Source: Candidatus Latescibacterota bacterium
Lineage (GTDB): Bacteria > Latescibacterota > UBA2968
Assembly (NCBI GenBank): GCA_022821275.1
Contig: JAJEDY010000002.1
Coordinates: 112,265 to 176,264 of the forward strand
DNA length: 64,000 bases
Reading direction: 5' to 3'
This document shows, one piece after another, positions 52,773 through 61,832 of the stretch. The position numbers and the translations under genes were made by a program. The notes under the pieces were generated by a model, which saw nothing but the letters and a program-made list of their open reading frames with translations, was not told the DNA's origin and did no database searches. Positions within the stretch are counted from its first letter, which is position 1; each line of letters starts with the position of its first letter.

Positions 52773-54689
52773 CTATGAATATTTTGTACCAAAAATAATG
52801 GTAAAGATGAGAAAATCGGCAAAATTAATGATACCATCCCCGTTCATATCCATACGAGTATCGTAATTGGCATCTGATGAAGACAGGCCAAAAACGCCAA
52901 CGAAGACGAGAAAATCGGCAAAGTCAACATTGAGGTCGCCATCGAAATCGCCCGGATAGGGAGTAGGGACAGGTGAAATATCCCACAGAAGAACGGTTTT
53001 ATCATCACTCCCACTGGCAAGAATGCTACCATCAGGCGAAAAAGATACGGAACGGACACTACTTGTGTGTCCTTTGAGTGTTGCTTTGAATTGACCTGTA
53101 TTCACATTCCACAACTTAACGGTATTATCATCACCCCCACTGGCGAGGACACTCCCATCAGGTGAAAAAGACACAGAACGGACACTACTTCCATGTCTAA
53201 TTGTTGCCTTGAGTTGTTCTGTATTCACATCCCATAACTTAACAGTATTATCATCACCCCCACTGGCGAGGATACTCCCATCAGGTGAAAAAGACACGGA
53301 ACGGACATAATCCCAGTAATCCCCTTGTCTAAGTGTTGTCTTGAGTTGGCCTGTATTCACATCCCACAACTTAACGGTGTTATGATTACCACTTGCCAGG
53401 ATACTCCCATCAGGCGAAAAAGACACAGAATGGACATCCCTCTTAGAACCCCCAGGTCTAAGTGTTGCCTTGAGTTGGCCTGTGTTCACATCCCACAACT
53501 TAACTGTGTCATAACCACCACTTGCCAGGGTGCTACCATCAGGCGAAAAAGACACGGAATAGGTACTACTCGCCTGCCTTTCAAGTGTTGCCTTAAGTTG
53601 GCCTGTATCCACATCCCACAACAGAATGTGGGGATTATTACTCCCACTTGCCAGGATACTCCCATCAGGCGAAAAAGACACGGAATGAATGCTATTTCTA
53701 GGTCCTTCAAGTATTGCTTTGAGTTGTTCCGTATGCACATCCCACAGCAGAACGGTGTTATCACCACCACTTGCCAGGATACTACCGTCGGGCGAAAAAG
53801 ACACGGAACTGACGTAAAAAACATACCCTTTGAGTATTGTTTTGATTTTTTCTGTGCGTGCATCCCACAACTGAACGGTAGAATCAGTACCCCCCCAGGC
53901 GAGGGTGCTACCATCAGGAGAAAAGGATAGGGAAAAGACGTAAAAAATATTCTCTGAGAGTGTTGCTTTGAATTGGCCTGTGTTCACATCCCACAATGTA
54001 ATATTCTCACCCCCCCAAGCGAGGGTGCTACCATCAGGAGAAAAAGATACAGAAAAGACAACATTGTCATACAATGGGGGGGCTTTGAGTTGTCCCGTAT
54101 TCACATCCCACAACAGAACGGCACCATGTAACTCTCCACTAAAAATATAATTAGTTCCACTGGCGAGGGTACTACCATCAGGAGAAAAGGACATACAATC
54201 AAACCCACCTCTATATCCTTTGAGTGTTGTTTTAGTTTTTCCAGTGTGTGTATCCCACAACCGAATGGTGGAATCACTACTCGCACTGGCAAGGGTGCGA
54301 CCATCAGGAGAAAAGGATACGGAACGGACACTACCCGTATGCTCCGTGAGTACTGTTCTGGTTTTTCCTGTATGCGTATCCCACAACCGAATGGTTGCAT
54401 CAACACCCCCACTTGCCAGAGTGCTCCCATCAGGTGAAAAAGATACGGAATAGACTCTACCCGTATGCCCTGTACCTGTAAGCAGGTGGATTGCGACACT
54501 GGTCCGTACATCATATAGCCCAATACCAGCTTCACCTGCTACTGCGAGCCGGGTGCCATCTGGCGAATACGCGATATCAAATACACGGCCAAGGCCAAAG
54601 CGTGCTTTTGCCCCTTCGGGCAATTGGGCCTGGACGGGTGTGAGACACAGTATGGAAATGATAGCAGCTAAAAATGGCAGGCGTTTCAT
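52773..54689 (-). CDS. Secreted WD40 repeat protein with dockerin-like tail
   Basis: 638 residues from the ATG at 54689, which gives a signal peptide (MKRLPFLAAIISILCLTPVQA); the longer frame upstream overlaps the PBP gene. About thirteen WD40 repeats (SVSFSPDGSxLASGG...TVKLWDV) span ~30-575, close to two seven-blade propellers. The end has two Ca loops, DFDGDLNVDFADF and MNGDGIINFADFLIF. The tail matches that of the metzincin protein at 39132. Likely exported and displayed through the tail. Partner unknown. Confidence 0.85.
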   Translation of the reverse strand: MKRLPFLAAIISILCLTPVQAQLPEGAKARFGLGRVFDIAYSPDGTRLAVAGEAGIGLYDVRTSVAIHLLTGTGHTGRVYSVSFSPDGSTLASGGVDATIRLWDTHTGKTRTVLTEHTGSVRSVSFSPDGRTLASASSDSTIRLWDTHTGKTKTTLKGYRGGFDCMSFSPDGSTLASGTNYIFSGELHGAVLLWDVNTGQLKAPPLYDNVVFSVSFSPDGSTLAWGGENITLWDVNTGQFKATLSENIFYVFSLSFSPDGSTLAWGGTDSTVQLWDARTEKIKTILKGYVFYVSSVSFSPDGSILASGGDNTVLLWDVHTEQLKAILEGPRNSIHSVSFSPDGSILASGSNNPHILLWDVDTGQLKATLERQASSTYSVSFSPDGSTLASGGYDTVKLWDVNTGQLKATLRPGGSKRDVHSVSFSPDGSILASGNHNTVKLWDVNTGQLKTTLRQGDYWDYVRSVSFSPDGSILASGGDDNTVKLWDVNTEQLKATIRHGSSVRSVSFSPDGSVLASGGDDNTVKLWNVNTGQFKATLKGHTSSVRSVSFSPDGSILASGSDDKTVLLWDISPVPTPYPGDFDGDLNVDFADFLVFVGVFGLSSSDANYDTRMDMNGDGIINFADFLIFTIIFGTKYS

Positions 54690-54714
54690 AATGTGATTCT
54701 CCGCGCAACTTGCA

Positions 54715-56760
54715 CTACTTTTGAGACTTAAAAAACCGCAATGTATCTGTCGGTGTATTGGGCACCACACCTTCGGGCAAAACGAGCGTAACAGTCCCAT
54801 CAGAAGTATCGACAATACCGCTCCGCAAATTCACAGTATGCGCGGCAACACCTGTGGGCGTAATAAAGTCATGCGATGGTTTACCTATACTCTTCATAAA
54901 CGCCGCCCAGATCGGTGCCGCGCCACTCCCGCCGGTAATCTGGCGTCTGCTCCTCTTCTCAATCAGCCGACGGCCGCCCTCGCGGTTGTCAAAACCAATC
55001 CACACACTGGCGACCAGATCGGACGTAAAACCCGTAAACCACGCATCCGTATTGTCATTTGTAGTCCCGGTTTTCCCCGCAGCAGCACCCTGAAACCCAA
55101 ACGCGCGAATCGCGCGACCCGTACCGCGATTGACAACATGCTGCATCAAATTAACCATAATCACCGCCTGTTCGGGGTCAATAACAAGCCTGGGATCTGG
55201 CCGATGCTCATAGTGTATTTGCCCTGTAGTATCCTCAATTCGCGCAATAAACGTCGGCATCACGCGAAAACCGTAACTGGCAATCGCGCCATAGGCAACA
55301 GCCATATCGAGCAACGTGACCTCCTGCGCGCCCAGGGCAATACTGGGATACGGTCTGAGCCGACTCTGAATACCCAAACGCCGAGCCAAATTGACAATGC
55401 GATCGGGACCAATTTCCATAGCAATTTGCACACTCGTCGCATTTGCCGACTTGACCAGTGCATTCGCGGCAGTGGTAAGCCCCAGATATTTATCAGCAAA
55501 ATTCCTGGGCGACCAGTCCTCATCGTTCACGCGATAGGTGCGCAGCGTATCATTAAAAAGAGAAACCGGAGACAGGGCACCACTTTCAAAAGCCGCCAGA
55601 TACACAAAAGGCTTAAAACCCGAACCCGGTTGACGCCGCGCTTGCGTAGCCCGGTTGTAATAACTGATAAAAATATCGCGTCCACCCACCATCGCTTTGA
55701 CATATCCGGTGCGCGGATCCAGGCAAATCAACGCACCTTGAACATAATCGGCGCGCTGATCAGATGATGCACTGCCATAATCCGAAAACCCCAGACGCGC
55801 ATCCAGATCCGCCAAACCTCTCGCCACGGCACGCTCGGCAGCCTGTTGCATGGGCAAATCGAGCGTCGTATAAATATTCAACCCACCAAAACTCAGCGCT
55901 GACATCCCCCACAGGCGTGCAACCTCGGCTTTAATCGTCTCGACAAAATACGGCGTCCGATTCTGGGGCGTACGTTCAGAAACGAGTTGCAAATCCGAAG
56001 TTAGTGCATTCTCTACTTCCTCTGAACCAATAAAACCCAATGCCTGCATGCGGCTTAAAACAAGCCCGGCACGCGTCAGAACGCGAGACTGGTCTTTGCG
56101 AAAAGGATTGAGCACACTCGGCGCATTGGGAAGCCCGGCAAGTATTGCAGATTCGAGAAGCGAAAGTTCCGCGGCACGCTTGCCAAAATAGGTCTGCGCC
56201 GCATCGGCAATACCATAAGCATTGGCACCGTAAAAACTGCCATTGATATAAATCTCGAGCAACCGGTCTTTATAGCCCGCACCATAGTGGCGTTCAAAAA
56301 GAGCTTCGAGTTGTGTTGCGAGAAGGATTTCTTTTAGCTTTCGCACATAAAACTTTTCTCGCGTAAGAAAAATATTTTTGACAATCTGCTGTGTAATCGT
56401 ACTGCCCCCCCGCACCCTGCCCCAGTGTCGGATATTGCCCCAAAAAGCACCGACCATACCCTTAATACTATACCCGCGATGATGATAAAAATCCGCATCT
56501 TCAATAGATAGCACAGCCTGGACAAAATGCGGATGCACCTCCTCCAGACCAACGCGACCAACCCGCTGATTAACCGTATAGAGCAACTCCCCAGAAGCCG
56601 CGTAAATATTGATCCCGGACTCCGCCAATAAGCTATCGGGATCATCGGGCAGCCTCGGCAGGGTAATCACAAGATAGCATGCCGCGCCCAACACAATCAG
56701 CAAAACATCGGCAATGAGTAAAAGAGCGAGAAAAACGCCGCGATGTGAGATCAATTTCAT
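54715..56760 (-). CDS. Class A penicillin-binding protein 1 (glycosyltransferase/transpeptidase)
   Basis: 681 residues. Membrane helix ~8-32. Glycosyltransferase domain with EDADFYHHRGYSIKG and GGSTITQQIVKN. Transpeptidase domain with Ser in SxxK (PGSGFKPFVY), SxN (KSANATSV) and KTG (AAGKTGTTND). It polymerises lipid II and cross-links stems. The C-terminal WTGFTSDLVASVWIGFDNRE block is typical. 26 bp separate it from the WD40 gene; the small membrane protein gene follows upstream. Confidence 0.93.
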   Translation of the reverse strand: MKLISHRGVFLALLLIADVLLIVLGAACYLVITLPRLPDDPDSLLAESGINIYAASGELLYTVNQRVGRVGLEEVHPHFVQAVLSIEDADFYHHRGYSIKGMVGAFWGNIRHWGRVRGGSTITQQIVKNIFLTREKFYVRKLKEILLATQLEALFERHYGAGYKDRLLEIYINGSFYGANAYGIADAAQTYFGKRAAELSLLESAILAGLPNAPSVLNPFRKDQSRVLTRAGLVLSRMQALGFIGSEEVENALTSDLQLVSERTPQNRTPYFVETIKAEVARLWGMSALSFGGLNIYTTLDLPMQQAAERAVARGLADLDARLGFSDYGSASSDQRADYVQGALICLDPRTGYVKAMVGGRDIFISYYNRATQARRQPGSGFKPFVYLAAFESGALSPVSLFNDTLRTYRVNDEDWSPRNFADKYLGLTTAANALVKSANATSVQIAMEIGPDRIVNLARRLGIQSRLRPYPSIALGAQEVTLLDMAVAYGAIASYGFRVMPTFIARIEDTTGQIHYEHRPDPRLVIDPEQAVIMVNLMQHVVNRGTGRAIRAFGFQGAAAGKTGTTNDNTDAWFTGFTSDLVASVWIGFDNREGGRRLIEKRSRRQITGGSGAAPIWAAFMKSIGKPSHDFITPTGVAAHTVNLRSGIVDTSDGTVTLVLPEGVVPNTPTDTLRFFKSQK

Positions 56761-56798
56761 AAAGAATCAGGGGGTGGGGACTGGTTAAAGCTCAGCAA

Positions 56799-57671
56799 TT
56801 ACTCCACAATTTCGGAAACAGCATCCACCTCAATTTCAAAAACAACAGGTACCTGACTGCCCTCGCGAAAAAGCTCACCGCGAAAACGCCCGAGGTCGCG
56901 ATACAGAAAAATTTGCACAATCTGCCCATTTTGATACGCATCGATCAGCGCATCTTTTTCGCGCAATCTCAAATTGGGAATAACCTCGGTGGCAAGTTCA
57001 GAAAAAACAGCAGCCTTGAGCGAATCGGGATCAACCACCCTTAGACTATCAGCCAGAGCCGTACTATCTGGCATAACAAGCTCAATATCACCAACCTGGG
57101 CGTAGAGATAATCGATCTGTTTGCGTACCTCCGCGTGGAAATGCACATCCGGCAGATACAATGCCTTGACAATCGCAAGCCCCTGACGATAAACGCGCAA
57201 ACTGGCAATCACATCGCCGAGAGGCCTGGTATTGAGATCAACGCCGGGCAAAGGCGTCCTGTAAATCGCGACAAAGCTCGGAACACCAGATTCGGGCACG
57301 CGCGAACCCTCAAAACGACTATGTGTAACAGCATTGGGCAAACCCGCTCGTGGCACGGGCAGCGGATCGGCTGTATCAATAGCTTGCTGGGTACGAGCCT
57401 GTGCTTGAATATCATGCCAGAGCGCACCGGACTGAGGGCGCAACGCATTGGTCGAAAGCAAAAATGCCCCCAGGCGTCGCGCAAACCAATTGGTCTGATA
57501 TTCGCTCCATGCAACACCTGCACCGAGCAGAGCGATGAGAACCAGCGTCACCATCAACGGACGCAAATACCTTACGCGACGCAAAGCCACACCCACACGT
57601 CTGAGCCAGCGCTGAAAACGCGCAGAAAAATGAAAGAGCACCGCTCTAATATTTTCGGGAAATCGAATCAT
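56799..57671 (-). CDS. Single-pass membrane protein next to PBP1, function unknown
   Basis: 290 residues from the ATG at 57671 (a TTG at 57689 would add six). Basic N-terminus (~1-35), one membrane helix at ~38-58, then an extracytoplasmic part with LGDVIASLRVYRQGLAIVKA, EVRKQIDYLYAQVGDIELVM and a beta-rich end (RGELFREGSQVPVVFEIEVD). It is 38 bp upstream of the PBP1 gene and same-strand, so a PBP accessory or regulator is possible but not shown. Confidence 0.65.
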   Translation of the reverse strand: MIRFPENIRAVLFHFSARFQRWLRRVGVALRRVRYLRPLMVTLVLIALLGAGVAWSEYQTNWFARRLGAFLLSTNALRPQSGALWHDIQAQARTQQAIDTADPLPVPRAGLPNAVTHSRFEGSRVPESGVPSFVAIYRTPLPGVDLNTRPLGDVIASLRVYRQGLAIVKALYLPDVHFHAEVRKQIDYLYAQVGDIELVMPDSTALADSLRVVDPDSLKAAVFSELATEVIPNLRLREKDALIDAYQNGQIVQIFLYRDLGRFRGELFREGSQVPVVFEIEVDAVSEIVE

Positions 57672-57767
57672 GTAAAAACAAAATGGCAATCGAGAACTGA
57701 CAAGTCAAAGAAAATGTAGCATAATACAATAACTTGCTTCAGCCCAAAGATGTATTACATTAAGACA

Positions 57768-57797
57768 AATAAGGGGCTGGGGACTGGGGGCTGGTAG
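57768..57797. repeat. GGGGCTGGGGACTGGGGGCT-type intergenic repeat
   Basis: Second full copy of the G/C-run repeat, reverse complement in kind to 45421-45475, in the gap before the beta-propeller gene; a short copy lies at 56769-56786. Only intergenic positions carry it in this window. Confidence 0.55.
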
Positions 57798-57831
57798 GAG
57801 GTGCGAACAAGTTACAAACAGGAGCCATACC

Positions 57832-58503
57832 ATGATAAAAATAGCAAAAGTCGAAAAACGTTTCAAGAGCCCAGGACCGCAGCCAAATGGTTTGCAAGCC
57901 GCGCCGGATGGCCTGTGGATAATCGACCAGGTAGATCTGAAAATATACAAAGTAGATTGGGAAACGGGCGACATATTATTTGAGGCGCAAACAGACACAG
58001 AGCATTCCAGTGGAATTACCGTCGGTGGCGGATATGTGTGGATCGCATCCACATTTGAATTGCAAATAGCAAAACTCGATATAAAAACCGGCAAAACCAT
58101 TGCAAAATACGATTCCCCTGGTGTTGGCGTCGCATCCTGGCGCGAAGGCATGCCTGGTGCCTCAGAAACTGGCGCACACGGACTGGAATGGCGCGACGGC
58201 AAAATTTACATTGCATCCCCACCCTCACAATTTGTACATGTGGTAGATGCCGAGACCTGGACAGAAGAACACGCATTTCGGACCCCAGGACTCCGCAACC
58301 ACGGATTGGCCTGGCAAGACGACAAACTATGGGTGGCGGACACATCCGCAGGCACGGTAAACTTACTGGGCACAGCAGATGGCCGCGTGTACGACGTCAT
58401 CCGCGTAGAAGCGCCCGATGAAGTACACGGCATGACCATGCACGACGGCGTCCTGTGGTATTGCGACGCACACAATTGTGCTATCGGTCGATTGATTGTA
58501 TAA
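57832..58503 (+). CDS. Small six-bladed-type beta-propeller protein
   Basis: 223 residues. Five to six repeats of the form GLWIIDQVDLKIYKVDWETG, GGYVWIASTFELQIAKLDIK, GKIYIASPPSQFVHVVD and KLWVADTSAGTVNLLGT, as in SMP-30/NHL/YVTN-like propellers. No signal peptide. GGAGCC precedes the start. It ends 12 bp before the helicase gene; no link in function is evident. Confidence 0.75.
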   Translation: MIKIAKVEKRFKSPGPQPNGLQAAPDGLWIIDQVDLKIYKVDWETGDILFEAQTDTEHSSGITVGGGYVWIASTFELQIAKLDIKTGKTIAKYDSPGVGVASWREGMPGASETGAHGLEWRDGKIYIASPPSQFVHVVDAETWTEEHAFRTPGLRNHGLAWQDDKLWVADTSAGTVNLLGTADGRVYDVIRVEAPDEVHGMTMHDGVLWYCDAHNCAIGRLIV

Positions 58504-58514
58504 ACGCGAGTGAT

Positions 58515-61500
58515 ATGATGGACAATAACCTTTTGTTTCCAATATCTGGAATCCGCGATAACCACAATCGGGGCACAGTGGGCGAATTCCTCAAGTCCAA
58601 AATCCAGAATGGATCATCGCTTTCTATCGTATCAGCGTACTTTACGATTTATGCCTTTGATGCGCTGAAAGAATCTTTGAGCGGAATTGATGAGCTTCGA
58701 TTTTTGTTTGGTGAACCGCGTTTTGTCAAAAGCCTCGACCCGGAAAAGATAGACAAAAAAGCCTTCAAAATTGAAGACGAGGGCTTGCAACTTCAGAATC
58801 GGCTGGAACAAAAACGCGCTGCCAAAGAATGCGCCGAGTGGATAAAGAAAAAGGTACAGATTCGGTCAATCAGAGCACAGAATCTGTTACATGGGAAAAT
58901 GTACCATATTGCTCATAACGGCATAGAAGATGCCATTATGGGCAGTTCCAATTTCACTGTGCGCGGGTTGGGGCTGAGTCAGACGATTAGTAATATCGAA
59001 CTCAATCTGGAGGTGGATAGCAACCGCGACCGTCGCGATCTGAAAGCGTGGTTTGATGAACTCTGGGATAACAAAGAACTGGTTGAAGATGTCAAAGCGA
59101 ATGTGCTGTTATATCTCGAGCAACTCTATCAGAATCACGCGCCAGAATTTATCTACTACAAAACCCTGTTTCACATCTTTGAGCAGTATTTGGACGAACA
59201 GGAGAGTAGCGGGTTGCTCACCGAGCAGATGCAACTCGTCGATACAGAAATATGGAACGCCCTGTTTGAATTTCAGAAAGACGGTGTAAAGGGCGCAATC
59301 AACAAAATTCGCCAACACAATGGCTGCATCATTGCCGATAGCGTTGGTCTCGGCAAGACCTTCGAAGCCCTGGCAGTGATCAAATACTTTGAACTGCAGA
59401 ATGACAGAGTCCTCGTATTGTGCCCCAAGAAACTGCGCGACAACTGGACGATTTATCAGGCACAGAATAACAGCGAACTGAATCCCTTCCTCAAAGATCG
59501 CTTTGGATACACAGTACTATCACACACTGACCTGAGCCGCGATGGAGGCAAGTCGGGAGATATTGATCTGGGGACCATCAACTGGGGTAACTACCAGTTA
59601 ATTGTTATTGATGAATCACACAACTTCCGAAACAACACCCCGGGCAAGCGAGATGAAGACGGCAATCTGATTCGCAAAAGCCGCTATCAACGTTTGATGG
59701 AAGACATTATCCAGAGCGGGATCAAAACCAAAGTTTTGTTGCTTTCCGCCACGCCAGTGAACAATGATTTGAAAGATTTACGCAATCAGATCTATTTTTT
59801 TACTGAAGATCGAGATGACGCTTTCCGCGAATCACTCGGTATTATCAGTCTAAAAGAAACGCTGACAACTGCCCAACGCCGCTTTAACGAATGGGCAAAT
59901 CAGAGCGGGGTACACCGACAAACTACTGCTTTGTTAGAACAACTCAGTTCGGCATTTTTCAAGTTGCTTGACGAACTGACCATTGCCCGTTCAAGAAAAC
60001 ACATTGAAAAATACTACCAGGATTCACTTAAAGAACTCGGTGGATTTCCAGATCGAAGTAAGCCTATCTCTGTTTCTCCCGACATTGATCTGAAGAAGCG
60101 ATTTATGTCTTACGACGAGTTGAACGGTGAAATCTCCAATTATCAACTCTCTCTGTTCAATCCCTCAAAATACGTCCTTCCCGAATACCAATCTCAATAC
60201 GACACTCAGCAGATCCGAAACTTTACACAAAGCGACCGTGAACATTACTTGATTGGCATGATGAAGGTGAACTTCCTCAAACGGCTGGAAAGTTCTGTTC
60301 ATTCATTTGCCATTACAATGCAGCGTACGATTAAAAAAATTGAGGCACTGGAAAAACGAATTAGACGGTTTCAAGAATTCCGTGATGACAACCCCGATTT
60401 GGATTTGGAAGAGATCGAGATTGAAGCCCTTGAAGACGAAGAATTGCAGGAAGCAATGCAGGTGGGGAGAAAACTCGTCTTTAAAATGGCGCATCTCAAT
60501 GTTGATAAGTGGCTTGAAGATTTGAAGCGCGATAAGGAACAGCTTGTATTGCCTTACCTTTTCGCAAAGGACATCACCCCCGACCGCGACGCCAAACTCG
60601 CCAAACTAAAAGAACTCATCGCTGAAAAAGTCAAAAATCCGACAATCACCAAAAATGACCAGCCAAATCGCAAAGTTTTGGTTTTCACCCACTTTGCCGA
60701 TACCGCCACATATCTCTACGACGCTCTGCGTCAATGGGCAACCAATGAATTGGAAATCCATATCGCAATGGTATCGGGAGGTTCCGAAAATAAGACGACC
60801 TTTGGCAGAAATGAATTTAGTAATATTCTGACAAACTTTTCTCCTATTGCAAAGAAACGTGCTCAGATGGAATCCATGCAGCAAGATGACGAGATTGACT
60901 TGCTGATTGGCACAGATTGCATATCCGAAGGGCAAAACCTGCAAGACTGCGATTATTTAATCAACTATGATATTCACTGGAATCCAGTGCGGATTATTCA
61001 ACGATTTGGGCGGATTGACCGCATCGGTAGCATCAATCACCGTGTCCAACTTGTCAACTTCTGGCCGACATCTGACCTCAACCGCTACATCAACCTGAAG
61101 AATCGCGTCGAGGCGCGAATGGCACTGGTAGATATCGCCGCCACACAGGGAGATAATCTATTGGAGCCAGAAGAAATTCAAGGCGTAATTGCTGATGACC
61201 TCAAATACCGCGACCAGCAACTCCTGCGCTTACAAGAAGAAGTGTTAGACCTTGAGGACTTCAACGAAAGCATTGCACTCAATGAATTTACTCTCGACGA
61301 CTTCCGCATCGAATTGATGAAGTATATTGAGAGTAACCGGCAACTCCTTGAAGACGCGCCATTTGGACTTTATGCCGTTGTTCCGACAAAACCGGGTTAT
61401 TCGATGATTGACAACGGTGTTGTTATCTGTCTGCGACAGAAAGGGGATTCGACGGGGAACGAAAAGATCAATCCGTTGCAGCCCTATTTTCTCGTCTATA

Positions 61501-61832
61501 TTCGGGAAGATGGCGAAGTGCGTTTCACCTTTGCCCAACCCAAGCAGATTCTCGAGATGTACCGGCTACTTTGCGAAAATGCTAAAAACCCGTATGAGGA
61601 ACTGTGCGCCCTATTCGACAAGCAGACAGATAACGGCGCAAATATGACGCAATACAACGACCTGCTTGAGAAAGCGGTTCGTTCACTCAGTCGCACCTAC
61701 CAGAAACGCGCTATCGGCAATCTTTTATCCAGTCGAAGTGGTGTCCTGCCCAAAAAACAACAACAGGTCAGCCAAACTACAGATTTTGAACTCATAACAT
61801 GGCTGGTGATTAAATCGGAAAATCAACAATGA
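58515..61832 (+). CDS. PLD-nuclease/SNF2-helicase fusion, putative restriction factor
   Basis: 1105 residues from the ATG at 58515. N-terminal phospholipase-D-like nuclease (HKD-type: HGK at ~126-128 in LLHGKMYHI, then AIMGSSNFT), SNF2 helicase with Walker A DSVGLGKT (~275), DESH (~366), LLSATPVN and C-terminal motifs GTDCISEGQNLQDCDYL and QRFGRIDRIG (~830). Such fusions cut or translocate DNA. Its stop overlaps the start of the methyltransferase gene by 4 nt. The pair resembles DISARM-like or other helicase-type restriction systems. Confidence 0.85.
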   Translation: MMDNNLLFPISGIRDNHNRGTVGEFLKSKIQNGSSLSIVSAYFTIYAFDALKESLSGIDELRFLFGEPRFVKSLDPEKIDKKAFKIEDEGLQLQNRLEQKRAAKECAEWIKKKVQIRSIRAQNLLHGKMYHIAHNGIEDAIMGSSNFTVRGLGLSQTISNIELNLEVDSNRDRRDLKAWFDELWDNKELVEDVKANVLLYLEQLYQNHAPEFIYYKTLFHIFEQYLDEQESSGLLTEQMQLVDTEIWNALFEFQKDGVKGAINKIRQHNGCIIADSVGLGKTFEALAVIKYFELQNDRVLVLCPKKLRDNWTIYQAQNNSELNPFLKDRFGYTVLSHTDLSRDGGKSGDIDLGTINWGNYQLIVIDESHNFRNNTPGKRDEDGNLIRKSRYQRLMEDIIQSGIKTKVLLLSATPVNNDLKDLRNQIYFFTEDRDDAFRESLGIISLKETLTTAQRRFNEWANQSGVHRQTTALLEQLSSAFFKLLDELTIARSRKHIEKYYQDSLKELGGFPDRSKPISVSPDIDLKKRFMSYDELNGEISNYQLSLFNPSKYVLPEYQSQYDTQQIRNFTQSDREHYLIGMMKVNFLKRLESSVHSFAITMQRTIKKIEALEKRIRRFQEFRDDNPDLDLEEIEIEALEDEELQEAMQVGRKLVFKMAHLNVDKWLEDLKRDKEQLVLPYLFAKDITPDRDAKLAKLKELIAEKVKNPTITKNDQPNRKVLVFTHFADTATYLYDALRQWATNELEIHIAMVSGGSENKTTFGRNEFSNILTNFSPIAKKRAQMESMQQDDEIDLLIGTDCISEGQNLQDCDYLINYDIHWNPVRIIQRFGRIDRIGSINHRVQLVNFWPTSDLNRYINLKNRVEARMALVDIAATQGDNLLEPEEIQGVIADDLKYRDQQLLRLQEEVLDLEDFNESIALNEFTLDDFRIELMKYIESNRQLLEDAPFGLYAVVPTKPGYSMIDNGVVICLRQKGDSTGNEKINPLQPYFLVYIREDGEVRFTFAQPKQILEMYRLLCENAKNPYEELCALFDKQTDNGANMTQYNDLLEKAVRSLSRTYQKRAIGNLLSSRSGVLPKKQQQVSQTTDFELITWLVIKSENQQ

